Part shown: one piece after another, positions 11,969-20,738 of the stretch
How the letters are laid out: every line of letters begins with the position of its first letter
Position numbering within the stretch: position 1 is the stretch's first letter
Assembly: GCF_000717275.1 (NCBI RefSeq)
Contig: NZ_JNYV01000012.1
Coordinates: 56,507-120,506, forward strand
Source: Kitasatospora arboriphila
Lineage (GTDB): Bacteria > Actinomycetota > Actinomycetes > Mycobacteriales > Mycobacteriaceae
Length of the DNA stretch: 64,000 nucleotides
Direction of reading: 5' to 3'
The notes under the pieces: model-generated
Told to the model about the DNA's origin: nothing
Database searches by the model: none
Seen by the model: only the letters and a program-made list of their open reading frames with translations
Program-made: the position numbers and the translations under genes

Positions 11969-13000
11969 TCAGTCCGCAGCGCGGCGGTGGCGATGGCGAG
12001 TGGGCTCGTCGGTGATGTCGCTGTGTTCGGGCAGGAGCACCCCGATGCCCATGCCGGCAGCGAACAACTCGGCGTGCCGGTCATAGCCCTTGCGCAGACC
12101 CAGGCGGCCAAAGAGGGGCAGCCCGTCGGTGACCGGCTCGATCGTGGGTGTGCGGCCGAATGGTTCGGTCGCGGTGATGATCCCGCCGAAGCGCTCCAGG
12201 TGCGGGGCGTGCAGCAGCGCCGACGGATCGTCCGGGTCGATCTCGGGGGACAGGCGGGTCGAGCGGTAGGTGACGGTGACCCTTTTGCGCGGCACCAATG
12301 CTGCTGGCGCGATCAGGGAGTGGAGGACCTCGGTGTCGAGAACATGGGGGCTGATCAGCCAGGACGAGGAGACAAAGTCGTCGTGGCACAGCAGGGTACG
12401 CACCCGGTGCGATTGCACCGGCCCGATCTCGGGCCAGCTGACCCCGTCGGTGTCGGTGATCTCGTTGTAGGCCGCGCACACCACGTCGAGCACGTCGCCC
12501 GACCCCATCGGGGTCACCGCCAACCCGGTGCCCAAGAGCGATCCGATCAGCGCGGGAAGGCGGGCGCCGACCTCCACGCCCATCTCTTCAGGCTCTTTGC
12601 GCGTGTCGTCGGCGACCGCGGCGAAGGTGACCGACACGTGCGCACGCACGGCGATGTCGGTGTCGGGGTCGAGGTAGTGGTGCCCGTCGGCCAGGAGCCA
12701 CTGGCGGCGGCCGTCGACGCTGGCCGGGGCGCTCTCACACACCGCTGAGAGCCCGACCACGTCCGGAGCGTCCGGGCCCATACTGATCGCCCGATGCCCA
12801 AACAGGTCCGCCCACTGGGCCAGTGAGCCCTCACAGTTGAGCAGCACCGTGTAGTGCGCGGTCTGCTCAGCGTGCACCAACGCGAACGTGTGACCACCGG
12901 CCGAGCGGTAGTCCGCGATCGAGAGCGGCGTAGACACCTGCGGCAACCGGGCACTGGTGCGAACCAAGCGGCCTGATCGCCGCAGTACCGAGACCATCAC
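11969..13000 (-). CDS. SCO6880-like protein, short paralogue
   Basis: 343 residues. It matches the second half of the larger SCO6880 protein at 13283-14791: PRKRVTVTYRST here against PRKRVTFVYQPY there, and an end AGMGIGVLLPEH against AGLGLGVILAEE. It lacks the N-terminal membrane segments of its paralogue and so is probably cytoplasmic or held by its partners. The GTG at 13000 overlaps the TGA of the small membrane protein (GTGA). Presumably a core component of the Gram-positive T4SS, arisen by tandem duplication and divergence. Confidence 0.75.
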   Translation of the reverse strand: MMVSVLRRSGRLVRTSARLPQVSTPLSIADYRSAGGHTFALVHAEQTAHYTVLLNCEGSLAQWADLFGHRAISMGPDAPDVVGLSAVCESAPASVDGRRQWLLADGHHYLDPDTDIAVRAHVSVTFAAVADDTRKEPEEMGVEVGARLPALIGSLLGTGLAVTPMGSGDVLDVVCAAYNEITDTDGVSWPEIGPVQSHRVRTLLCHDDFVSSSWLISPHVLDTEVLHSLIAPAALVPRKRVTVTYRSTRLSPEIDPDDPSALLHAPHLERFGGIITATEPFGRTPTIEPVTDGLPLFGRLGLRKGYDRHAELFAAGMGIGVLLPEHSDITDEPTRHRHRRAAD

Positions 13001-13260
13001 CGGCCCCGCTCGTCATCGCGGGGGGCGGCCGCCGATCCGGAGGCGGTCCTGCGCTTGGGTGAGAACCAGTGGTGTGCGAAGACGACCATGATCAGTGCGT
13101 AGATGGGTGCAAGTGGCGCGGCCATCTCGTTGGGTACCAGCCACAACAGCGTCGTGGCACCGAGCAAGGCGATTCCGGAAAAGACGAGAACGTGGACGAT
13201 GGGTCGCAGAAGGTGCTGGCGGCGAGTGGGACCGGCACTGGGAGAGTCGAACGCAGGCAT
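12997..13260 (-). CDS. Small two-pass membrane protein
   Basis: 87 residues with two hydrophobic segments (about 19-42, IVHVLVFSGIALLGATTLLW, and 47-66) and a basic C-terminus (SPKRRTASG). It sits between the two SCO6880 paralogues with a 4-base overlap to the shorter one. Perhaps it supplies the membrane anchor missing from that paralogue, as a split version of the larger protein; this is inference. Confidence 0.7.
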   Translation of the reverse strand: MPAFDSPSAGPTRRQHLLRPIVHVLVFSGIALLGATTLLWLVPNEMAAPLAPIYALIMVVFAHHWFSPKRRTASGSAAAPRDDERGR

Positions 13261-13282
13261 GGTGTGCTCCTGAGCTGGGCGG

Positions 13283-14791
13283 TTAGGCGGCGAGTTTGTC
13301 GGAGACGGAGGCTTCTTCGGCCAAGATCACGCCGAGCCCAAGACCGGCTTCAAAGACGGCGAGTTGCTGGTCGTTGGCTGCGGTGAGGCGAACGGCGGCA
13401 GCCAAACCGAGGTCGGTGACGAGGGTTTCGACTTTGCGGGTGTCGCCCTCGACCGGAAGGGTCGCGGTGACGATCATCGACACGCGGGTCATGCCCGCGC
13501 CGCGGGCTTGTTCCTGGCGGGCGGCTTCGCTGGCTTCCATCCGCACCAGCGATCGTTCGGACAGTTTCCCGACATGGGTTCTGATGGCCTGGCGGGCGTC
13601 GTTGTGGTCCTTGTTGACGATCTTGGTGGCCTGGGACGGGGTGTAGGGCTGGTAGACGAAGGTGACTCGTTTGCGGGGGATTTCGGCGCGGGTGTTGAGC
13701 AGGTCGGAGAGCACGTTGGAATCGAACGGGGCCTCGGGTTCGCCGGCCATCGTCCAGTTCAGCGAGCGGGCGGCGTCGTGCAGGTAGCAGTCGTGTTGAT
13801 CGGAGGCTGAGACCGGGCCGCAGTCTTCCCACCGCAACCGCATGGGCTCGCCGGTCATCAGCCCGGTCTCCAAGTCGAGTTCATCTCCGGGAGAAAACGA
13901 TCGGCGCACGATGGCGCAGATCTCGCGCTCGAGCATGGGTCGCACCCGCAGCCCCGCGGAGTGGCAGTAGTCCTTGACCCGGCCCAGACGGCGGGAGATT
14001 TCCTCGCCCATGTCCGTGGCGTCGCGTTTGCGGAACGCGGTGTCCGCGCGCCAGGTGACCGCTACGCGGGCATCGAGTTTGACTTCGGCTGACGGGATTT
14101 TCTCGACGGCTTCGATGATGACCTGGCGGGCATCGACCGGTGAGTTCTCATCGAGGCGTGAGCGCATCAGGGTCGAGGCTCTTTTGCCTGATTCGGGCAG
14201 GGTTTCGATGGTGATGGTCACCGCGACCAGGTCGGGGGACTGGCCGATGAAGGTGAGCATGTCGCCCAGGCGTGCGACCCAGCGGTCACGGGTGGCTTGG
14301 ACGTTCCACTCCCCGCCCTGGGGCCAGGTCCGCAGCACCAGCGTGTAGAAGTTGCGGGAGGACAGCTGGATCAGCCCGAACGGGGCGCTGCCATCGCCGG
14401 GGTGAAAGTCGAAGGTGCGGCTGGTGGCCAGCAACCCCGGTGGTGGTGTGCCGTTGGGGATCTGACTGAACGGTCCGGACCGGTACATCGATTGTCCGCG
14501 CCGTTGCTCGGCGATGACCGCGCCCTTGCCCATCGCCACTTCCCACAGTGACCGACCGCCGATTGAAATGACCAGCGGCACAATCCCCACAGCCAAAGCA
14601 GCCGGGTAGCCGAGGTACTTGATGATGGCTGGGAGCGGCAGCATGAGCACGATCACCCAGGTGAACAAGGCACCCAACAAGAGCATCGTGGAGAACATGG
14701 TCAGGCCGAACGCGCCTGCGGAACGAAACGCGTGGGCGGGCCGGTACAACAACCGCTGTTGGGAGGGCTGCTGACTCATCGGGGCACTCAC
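13283..14791 (-). CDS. SCO6880 family T4SS protein
   Basis: 502 residues. Two membrane segments near the N-terminus (about 27-50 and 56-78) followed by a large soluble domain. The family is found in Streptomyces and mycobacterial conjugative elements, always next to VirB4- and TrbL-like genes, and its PrgI-like N-terminus suggests it belongs to the inner-membrane part of the channel. Signature segments here include LIQLSSRNFYTLVLRTWPQGG and IPRKRVTFVYQPYTPSQA. Starts at GTG 14791; an ATG at 14778 is an alternative. 34 bases after the VirB6-like gene. Confidence 0.82.
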   Translation of the reverse strand: MSAPMSQQPSQQRLLYRPAHAFRSAGAFGLTMFSTMLLLGALFTWVIVLMLPLPAIIKYLGYPAALAVGIVPLVISIGGRSLWEVAMGKGAVIAEQRRGQSMYRSGPFSQIPNGTPPPGLLATSRTFDFHPGDGSAPFGLIQLSSRNFYTLVLRTWPQGGEWNVQATRDRWVARLGDMLTFIGQSPDLVAVTITIETLPESGKRASTLMRSRLDENSPVDARQVIIEAVEKIPSAEVKLDARVAVTWRADTAFRKRDATDMGEEISRRLGRVKDYCHSAGLRVRPMLEREICAIVRRSFSPGDELDLETGLMTGEPMRLRWEDCGPVSASDQHDCYLHDAARSLNWTMAGEPEAPFDSNVLSDLLNTRAEIPRKRVTFVYQPYTPSQATKIVNKDHNDARQAIRTHVGKLSERSLVRMEASEAARQEQARGAGMTRVSMIVTATLPVEGDTRKVETLVTDLGLAAAVRLTAANDQQLAVFEAGLGLGVILAEEASVSDKLAA

Positions 14792-14824
14792 TTTCGGGTG
14801 GCTACTGGGTTGGGGGAGGTGGGG

Positions 14825-16390
14825 TTAGCGGTCCATGGCGTTTTCGCCCCATCCCGATTGCATGCGCGGCTGCATCGAGATGGGGGGACCGCCGACGTCG
14901 GACTCGTTGCCCACTGCCGAGCCCGCCGCGCCCACCCCGGCCCCGGCCATGGCGCCAACACCACCGGACTCGGTGAGGGCTTTGAGTGGCCCGGCTGAAT
15001 CGCCGCTGCCCGAGGAGCTACCGGAGTCGTCGCCACCGGAGAGGGCTGGTTGGGCCCCGGGTTTGACCGAGGGCGGCGAGGAGGGTGGGCTGTTGTTACT
15101 GTCCCCGCCGCTGCCCGGGCCGGGGTTGCCCGACGAGCTGGAGATTTGGCCGCCGGTTTGGCCGCCGGTGCGTCCGGCGATCGGTGAGGTGGCAGCGCCG
15201 CCACCGGCTCCGCCGCCAGCGCCCATGGTGGCGGCCATGGTGCCTGCCGCTGCGGCGGTGCCGATGACCGCTGCGCCGGCTGCAGCTCCTGATGCGCCCG
15301 CACCCATGGTGCCGATTGCGGGGGCCACCAGCCGCATCAGGGAGGGCAATACGAACGCGCACAACGCCATTAGCACCATGCCCAGGACTACTTGCTGTTC
15401 GTTGTCCTTCTGCCCTGCGCCTTTGAACGCGATGAAGTACACCAATGCGCCCACCGGTTTGAAGAGCAGGAACGCGACGGACCAGCCGATGAGGCGTTGA
15501 TAGGTTTGCGAGCCAGGTCCGGTCCCGGAGAACGATGCAGCGACCGGCAGTGCGGCGACGACCAGCATCAGCATCGCCTGGCGCACGACCAGAAACACCA
15601 GCTGTGCCAGGGCTCCGAGGAAACCGAAGAACCCCAGGATGCCCAGTCCGGTTGTACCGAAGGCAGATCCGGTCAACAGGTTGAGTTTGAGGAAGTTCTT
15701 GATGATGTCGCCGTCGTTGTTGCCGGCATTGATGGCGTCGCTGACCAGCCAAGTGGAGAACGCATCGGAGGCTTGCCCGCCGACGGTGATCATCAGCGGA
15801 ATCACCGAGACTGCCAATCCGGCCCGGATCAGTATCTTGAATCCGTCCTCGGCGTCGTCGGCCAAAGAGCGTTTGCGGTCAATGATCATCCGGAAGCCGA
15901 AGAACATCAGCGAGAACGTCAGCCCGATCACCTGGATCTGCACCATGTGTTCGTGGATGTCTTGCATCAGGGTGTTGGTGTTGTCGAGTTCAGGAGTGGG
16001 GAGTTGGATCCACCACGACAACGCCCAGGTCAGAACTGTTTGGTAGGAGTCGAGCAACGAATTGACGATCTTCTCGAAGGTGCCGCCGACCGCTGAATCG
16101 ACTACGTCACCAGCTTTGTCGCCAGCGAAATCGGTGACCGCCTCGCATGCTTCCCCGACGACCACACCGATCACCGCGCCGGCACCGTCGCACACCGGAT
16201 TGGCAGCGGCCGGTCCAGCTCCGCCAGTAACCATCGCGCCACCGGTAGCCAGGAACAGGGCCATGGCGACGGTGACGGCCACGCGGCGGACCCAACGCGC
16301 CACTCGGCCGCCAACTGAAGGTTCGATCACCGACGCAGGTGCCAGGGGTGGGGCCGCAGGCAACTGAGCCGCCTCGAGGGTTGCCGTCAC
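14825..16390 (-). CDS. VirB6/TrbL-like polytopic channel protein
   Basis: About 521 residues from a GTG at 16390 whose GTGA overlaps the upstream stop (a GTG at 16402 is also possible). After a signal-like first segment ending AAANPVCDG, it shows five or more membrane segments, including WALSWWIQLPTPE, IGLTFSLMFFGFRMIIDR, LGFFGFLGALAQLVF and VLGMVLMALCAFVLPSLM. The last 150 residues are Gly/Ser/Ala-rich and disordered. This is the topology of VirB6/TrbL proteins, which line the inner-membrane pore. The cluster order, next to SCO6880 and VirB4, supports this. Confidence 0.8.
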   Translation of the reverse strand: MTATLEAAQLPAAPPLAPASVIEPSVGGRVARWVRRVAVTVAMALFLATGGAMVTGGAGPAAANPVCDGAGAVIGVVVGEACEAVTDFAGDKAGDVVDSAVGGTFEKIVNSLLDSYQTVLTWALSWWIQLPTPELDNTNTLMQDIHEHMVQIQVIGLTFSLMFFGFRMIIDRKRSLADDAEDGFKILIRAGLAVSVIPLMITVGGQASDAFSTWLVSDAINAGNNDGDIIKNFLKLNLLTGSAFGTTGLGILGFFGFLGALAQLVFLVVRQAMLMLVVAALPVAASFSGTGPGSQTYQRLIGWSVAFLLFKPVGALVYFIAFKGAGQKDNEQQVVLGMVLMALCAFVLPSLMRLVAPAIGTMGAGASGAAAGAAVIGTAAAAGTMAATMGAGGGAGGGAATSPIAGRTGGQTGGQISSSSGNPGPGSGGDSNNSPPSSPPSVKPGAQPALSGGDDSGSSSGSGDSAGPLKALTESGGVGAMAGAGVGAAGSAVGNESDVGGPPISMQPRMQSGWGENAMDR

Positions 16391-17292
16391 CACTGCGACC
16401 ACCCGCCGAGGCTGACGATGGTGGAGCCGGTGTCAGCGCCGTCGTTGGGCACCACCCACTTCCAGGTGCCGTCGCGCCAGACGACGTCGAAGGCGTAGGT
16501 GGCGGCGATGACGCCGTCGCTGCGGTTCGGTGAGGCGGGGACCGCGATCTGGATGTGGGCGTAGTCGGTGTCGTAGTTGGACACCTTGACCGCGATGGGG
16601 ACATCGAACATGCCTGCCGGTAGCTGGGGGCGCAGCCGCTCGATCTCGTCTCGGCCATTGATCATCCGGTCCACGACCGGCTGAGACTGGGCAGTGACCA
16701 CCGCCCGTTCACGCAGCACTGCTTGGGTTTGTTCGCCTGGACCCCATGCCGCGCGTTGAAAGATCTGCCAGATGGCCAGCACCGCGCCTTGCGGGGTGTG
16801 GGAGAACCCGGCTGGGACACCGGAGCTGTCGATGCTGGTGGGTCCGTCTGAGGTCGAGAAGCCCAGAGGGGTGCCGTTGACGCGTTGCCACATCAAGCCT
16901 TTCGGCGCGTCCAGTGGTGCATCGGGATCGGTGATGCTGGCTGACGGGGAGGGTTTGGCGGTTTGCGGGAGCACCTGTCCGAGGGGGTTGGTGGGTGTTT
17001 CGATCCGGCGGCCGTGTGAGTCGGTGGTGGGAATGCCGAAGGCGTCGGCCGCGAGCTCGGTGGCTGGGGCAGGTTGGGCGGAAGGTTGCCCGGTGCCTTG
17101 GGGAAATGCTGGGGGAGGGGCGCTGTTGCCGTCGTCGTTGCCCGACACCGCCGCGTAGATGGCACCGAGGATGATGGCGCCGATCAACAGTGACGACAGC
17201 AGCAACGTGGTGGTTTTGTAGCCACCGCTGTGGCGCACGTCGCGTGCGCGTTGCAGTCGGGACCGGTCATCGGCGGGGTCGGGCATCGACAT
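16387..17292 (-). CDS. Membrane-anchored NTF2-like conjugation protein
   Basis: 301 residues from ATG 17292, which has AAAGGAG about 8 bases upstream; longer in-frame starts lack this. One membrane segment (TTLLLSSLLIGAIILGAIYAAV, about 27-48), a Pro/Ala-rich linker, then an alpha+beta extracytoplasmic domain with GLMWQRVNG, GFSHTPQGAVLA and DVVWRDGTWKWVVP. The same pattern occurs in the upstream lipoprotein (17295-17911), so the two are paralogues. VirB8/TcpC-like scaffolds have this topology. The stop is 2 bases after the lipoprotein gene's boundary. Confidence 0.75.
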   Translation of the reverse strand: MSMPDPADDRSRLQRARDVRHSGGYKTTTLLLSSLLIGAIILGAIYAAVSGNDDGNSAPPPAFPQGTGQPSAQPAPATELAADAFGIPTTDSHGRRIETPTNPLGQVLPQTAKPSPSASITDPDAPLDAPKGLMWQRVNGTPLGFSTSDGPTSIDSSGVPAGFSHTPQGAVLAIWQIFQRAAWGPGEQTQAVLRERAVVTAQSQPVVDRMINGRDEIERLRPQLPAGMFDVPIAVKVSNYDTDYAHIQIAVPASPNRSDGVIAATYAFDVVWRDGTWKWVVPNDGADTGSTIVSLGGWSQW

Positions 17293-17294
17293 GG

Positions 17295-17911
17295 TCAGTC
17301 TCCTTTGATCCGTACTGCGCCTGCAGGAACAGCTGAAACCGTCTGCACCGCAGGGACGGAGGGGTTGGTGTCGGGCAGTAGCAGCCCCCAGTCGCCGAAT
17401 CCGGTCCACACCACCGTGGTGTGGTTGACCGCGAGCGATTGATCGGGGAGTTGGGTGAACACATCGACACCCGCCTGCTGCGGGGTGAACGCGGTGACCT
17501 GCCAGCCCAGCACGAGTGGCGCTTGACCGGCCGGTACCGGATCAGTGGTCGAGAGCTGAATACGACTGGCGATGAACGCATCTCGGGCGGGACCGGGCGC
17601 AAGCAACGTACGCACAATCTGCGGCCACTGATCGTCGGTGGCCACCGACATGCGGATGGTGGCGTTGATTGCCGCGAGCGCGGCCCCGGCCGGGATTGTT
17701 CGAACCCGCGTGGTGCGAGTTGGTCGGGGGTGCGCGGTCCCTGGTCGGCCTGTGGGATGGACATGCCGTTGAACGAGGCCCAGGTCAGGTTCGTCGGCGG
17801 AGCGTCCAACCGCACCGGAGTGGGCTGGGGCGCGGTGTCTTCGCCGCTGTCGCCGCCGCACCCTGATACCGCCAGCACGACAGTTATCAGGGCCGCGACC
17901 AGGACGGTCAG
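17295..17911 (-). pseudogene. Lipoprotein paralogue with apparent single-base frameshift
   Basis: The N-terminal frame encodes a lipoprotein signal (LITVVLAVSGC) and continues through NLTWASFNGMSIP to APRGFEQ; the C-terminal frame picks up IPAGAALAAINATIR and runs to the TGA at 17295. One extra A in the CAAT stretch near 17700 would join them into about 205 residues related to the 16387-17292 protein. The only start in the right frame is a CTG at 17911 that overlaps the preceding TGA. This is either a true inactivation, tolerable because of the paralogue, or an error in an A-run. Confidence 0.6.
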
Positions 17912-18171
17912 CTGAGCGCCACCGCGGCGATGTCGCCGGCCACGACTGAGATCCAGACCCCGACGATGATCTTGGTGGCCCACTCGCCGCTGCCGATATC
18001 GGCCATCGGCCGATCCTTCACCTTCTCGTAGGCGATGCTCGCCCCGAGGAAGATCAGGTGACACAGCGCGAAAAAGTTCAGCAGAGTCAGGAAGTACCCG
18101 CCGAGGGTGATGAACGGTTGGCTGACTTCCGGTGGAAGATCTGCTGCCCACACTGTGGTGGTCAGATGCAT
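17908..18171 (-). CDS. Small two-pass membrane protein, VirB2/VirB3-like
   Basis: 87 residues with membrane segments at about 20-45 (FITLGGYFLTLLNFFALCHL) and 66-85, separated by a charged loop YEKVKDRPMADIG. ATG at 18171 with GAGAGG 6 bases upstream. Its layout matches the following gene in the operon (18202-18489): a short extracytoplasmic N-terminus, a hydrophobic hairpin and a loop with Lys/Asp. Such pairs are usual pilin or VirB3-like components in actinobacterial T4SS. Assignment is from size, topology and position. Confidence 0.68.
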   Translation of the reverse strand: MHLTTTVWAADLPPEVSQPFITLGGYFLTLLNFFALCHLIFLGASIAYEKVKDRPMADIGSGEWATKIIVGVWISVVAGDIAAVALS

Positions 18172-18201
18172 TGCTACCTCTCATGATCAGACCGGTGCGG
18201 C

Positions 18202-18489
18202 TTACTGCGCGGCCGTGATGATGGTGCTGGCAGAGGAAATGACGGCGGTTCCAAGGATCGAGCCGATTGCGATTTTGACGCCTTTGCCGCCGCCGTGGTC
18301 GGTGATCTTGTCCCACGCGATGTAGCCGCCGCCGACGATGAGAGCGACACCGGTGGCCAGGTAGGCCGCGAACATGGCCCACCCACCGAAGGTGTTGAAC
18401 TTGTCTGACAGGCCAGGAATCGGAATCGGGTCGAAGGCCACATTGGTGACGTGCACGTTGGCTGCTTGAACGGTGCTGCGGATACTCAT
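18202..18489 (-). CDS. Small VirB2-like membrane protein
   Basis: 95 residues with two membrane segments (about 37-58, WAMFAAYLATGVALIVGGGY, and 70-90, KIAIGSILGTAVISSASTII) and a cytoplasmic loop DKITDHGGGKG. This hairpin resembles TrbC/VirB2 pilins, although no cleavable signal is obvious. GAGAAAG lies just upstream of the ATG at 18489. Probably forms part of the transfer channel together with the 87-residue protein 30 bases downstream. Confidence 0.68.
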   Translation of the reverse strand: MSIRSTVQAANVHVTNVAFDPIPIPGLSDKFNTFGGWAMFAAYLATGVALIVGGGYIAWDKITDHGGGKGVKIAIGSILGTAVISSASTIITAAQ

Positions 18490-18550
18490 TGACTTTCTCT
18501 TTCTGTAGGGCCCAGGCGGGCAGGGGATGTGGCGGAAGGTGACGATGAGG

Positions 18551-19204
18551 TCAGGGGGTGGCGGTCTGTTGGAGGGCGGCGCGGGCGTGGTCGCGGAGCT
18601 CGCGGCCGAGGGTGAGGATGTCGGGCGCGACGTGGGTGGCTGGGTCGAACTTTTTGGCGACCGGTTCGTCGGGTCCGGCGCTGGGCAGGTCGGTGAGGGG
18701 TCGTTCGATCAGGTAGGGGTGCCAGTCGATGCGCCAGATGTGGTCGAACAGGGTGACGATCAGTTCACGATGTCGCCGCAGCGAGGGAGCGGGCTTCTTC
18801 CCGGTGAGCGAGGACTGTTTTGGTTGTGCGGCAACGAGAACCAGACCCAGGAGTCGGGTGTGTCCCGGTGCGTGGCCGGTGTGGTACTGCCTGGCCGCCA
18901 CCTCGGCGGCGGCCAGGCCACGCGCGGATTCGCGTGCGATGAGGACCACGAACGGGGCTTCGTCGGGGCGAGCGGGCCATCGTTGGCCGCTGTCGCCGAC
19001 GTGGGCGAGCTGGGTGGCCAGGGTGGACACTCCCGCCCCGCCGTGGCATCCCACGGCCCAGATCAACGCGGGCGAACCAGGTTCGGTGCGCCAGTCGAGC
19101 ATGTCTGCCTCATCGGGGGGCCGGATGGCCCCCGCGGTGAAGGCCATCACGGGCTGGGGGCCGGTGATTGGTTGCTCGGATTGGGTGATCGGGGCCGTGC
19201 TCAT
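18551..19204 (-). CDS. DUF6668-like protein with a P-loop-like motif
   Basis: 217 residues, cytoplasmic. The segment AVGCHGGAGVSTLATQLAHV (about 51-70) resembles the deviant Walker A of ParA/MinD-type proteins but lacks the Lys after the second Gly, having GAGVST. Other landmarks: APFVVLIARESARGL and LLGLVLVAAQPKQ. The family (DUF6668 by recollection) recurs in actinobacterial conjugative clusters between the exported proteins and the VirB2-like genes. It may be a degenerate ATPase; nucleotide binding is uncertain. Confidence 0.65.
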   Translation of the reverse strand: MSTAPITQSEQPITGPQPVMAFTAGAIRPPDEADMLDWRTEPGSPALIWAVGCHGGAGVSTLATQLAHVGDSGQRWPARPDEAPFVVLIARESARGLAAAEVAARQYHTGHAPGHTRLLGLVLVAAQPKQSSLTGKKPAPSLRRHRELIVTLFDHIWRIDWHPYLIERPLTDLPSAGPDEPVAKKFDPATHVAPDILTLGRELRDHARAALQQTATP

Positions 19205-19258
19205 CAGCTCATCGCCTCCTGGTTGGTCGCTGTGCTGGGGTGAATCGAGCGGCAGTCG

Positions 19259-20494
19259 TCACGCCGCGGGTGCCGGCGCGACGGTCTGCGGGTAGCTGAT
19301 GTGCAGGCCATCCACGATCTGGGTGAGCCCGTCACCGATCTGTTTGGTGGCCCCGGCGATCGCGTCCTTGGCGGGTTGCTCGAGGGGGCCCAACGCCTGC
19401 AGGGGGGCCTCGGCCTGCTCAGCGGTCCATCCGACATTGATCGGTGGGATGCCGGCGATGTTGGCCGAGAAGGACACGTCACCGTCGGTGTCGACGGTGT
19501 AGTCGACTGCGGGCAGGCCCGCATCAGCTGCGGCGGGTGCATCAAGAACTAGCCGGTACTGGTCACCCTCGGGGTTGGGCAGTGGTGCTGCTGGTTCGGA
19601 TTCCCAGGGGGCGGGGGGGTTGGCGTTTGCGTCGCCGAAGCCCAGGGCCCAACCCAGCAGACCACCTAGGAGTGCGCCAGTTGCCGCGCCTCCGGCGAAC
19701 CCCAGCGCTGCGCCGCCACCTAAGCCGATAGCGAGGCCCGGCAGGGTGTTGAACGGGGTGGGTGGAACGGCGCTGCCAATTGCCGCGCCGCCGGCACCGC
19801 CGAGGATCGCCAACAGCACAGCGGCCGGGACACCCAGGACCACCGCTCCGGCGACCCCGCCGACAGCGGCACCGGCTGCTGCCGCAGCAGCACGGCGGGC
19901 GGCTTCTTCGCGGGGGAAGCCCTGCGACTCAAAGAACAGGGCGAGCCGCCATTCGACGTACGCCAGTTGTTCGTTGGCCGTGATGGCCGCTTCCGGGGCC
20001 ACCCAGTCGGGGCGGTCGACCACGAAATTGCCAGCCCGGATTTCTGCAGCGGGATCTTTGACCAGAAGCGGTGCCAGCGGCGGCGCGGGCTCAGACGGTG
20101 CCGGTGCCGGGGTGGGCTGGGGCAGTGGGGTGTACGGGGTCGAGGGTGGGCCGGCCGGTTCGGTGTAGATGACTGGTTCGGTCTCCCACTGCGGCGATGG
20201 CAGGAGGCCGGGACCGTAGTCGGGCACTGGCTCGGGTGCTGGTGCCGGTGCGGGCTCGGGAGCGATTGGCTGGTCGGTGATGCCGGGTTGCTCTGACGTT
20301 TGCGGGACATCGGTCACTCCGGGCTGCTCGGGATCGGCAAACGCCGGACCAGCCAGGGTGCCCGCACCGCCGAGAGCGATCGCGGTCACCACCATCGCGG
20401 CCATTGCCCGGGCGCGTAGCGGTGCGGGAGTCTCGCTGAGTGTGGGGGCCGTGCAGGAAGGTGTATCGGGCAGAGCGTGCCGTGGAGATTGCAT
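19259..20494 (-). CDS. Exported glycine-rich protein
   Basis: 411 residues from ATG 20494; an in-frame start at 20584 would overlap the upstream gene. A signal peptide (AMAAMVVTAIALGGAGTLAG, cleavage near AFA-DP) is followed by about 90 Pro/Glu-rich residues, a helical block, then a long Ala/Gly-rich hydrophobic stretch (glycine-zipper-like, GGAVLGVPAAVLLAILGGAG to LLGGLLGWALGFG) and a C-terminal beta-rich domain. Glycine-zipper segments are often membrane-inserting, so it could cross the outer mycolate layer. No named family recognised. Confidence 0.7.
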   Translation of the reverse strand: MQSPRHALPDTPSCTAPTLSETPAPLRARAMAAMVVTAIALGGAGTLAGPAFADPEQPGVTDVPQTSEQPGITDQPIAPEPAPAPAPEPVPDYGPGLLPSPQWETEPVIYTEPAGPPSTPYTPLPQPTPAPAPSEPAPPLAPLLVKDPAAEIRAGNFVVDRPDWVAPEAAITANEQLAYVEWRLALFFESQGFPREEAARRAAAAAAGAAVGGVAGAVVLGVPAAVLLAILGGAGGAAIGSAVPPTPFNTLPGLAIGLGGGAALGFAGGAATGALLGGLLGWALGFGDANANPPAPWESEPAAPLPNPEGDQYRLVLDAPAAADAGLPAVDYTVDTDGDVSFSANIAGIPPINVGWTAEQAEAPLQALGPLEQPAKDAIAGATKQIGDGLTQIVDGLHISYPQTVAPAPAA

Positions 20495-20531
20495 GAGCGG
20501 TAGTGCCTTTCGTTGGTTGACGAGCAGTGGG

Positions 20532-20738
20532 TTAGCGGTGACTTGCGGGGGTCGGAAACGATTGGTGGGAACAGGTGTCGGCATGGCGCTGCGCGATCAA
20601 GGCGTCGACCTTGTCAGCTGGCACGCCGAGGGCACCAAAGAAGCGGGCGATGTCGGTGTCGGTGTACACCGACGTATCGACGGGGTGAAGAGTGTTCGAG
20701 CACAGGTCGTTTCGTTGCACCCACGGTGTTCCGTTCAC
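20532..20738 (-). CDS. Small hypothetical protein, 68 aa
   Basis: ATG at 20738 overlaps the upstream stop by 4 bases (ATGA). Reads as a compact helical protein: VYTDTDIARFFGALGVPADK then VDALIAQRHAD, ending in a His/Ser/Pro tail. The DTDIARFFGALGVP segment looks like a small alpha-helical bundle. Not recognised; supported by tight spacing and codon bias. Confidence 0.6.
   Translation of the reverse strand: MNGTPWVQRNDLCSNTLHPVDTSVYTDTDIARFFGALGVPADKVDALIAQRHADTCSHQSFPTPASHR

Noticed and set aside
14788..15303. Alternate minus-strand frame across the end of the VirB6-like gene
   Set aside because: Gly/Ser-rich low-complexity coding produces open shadow frames; the Pro/Ala/Arg composition fits a shadow.
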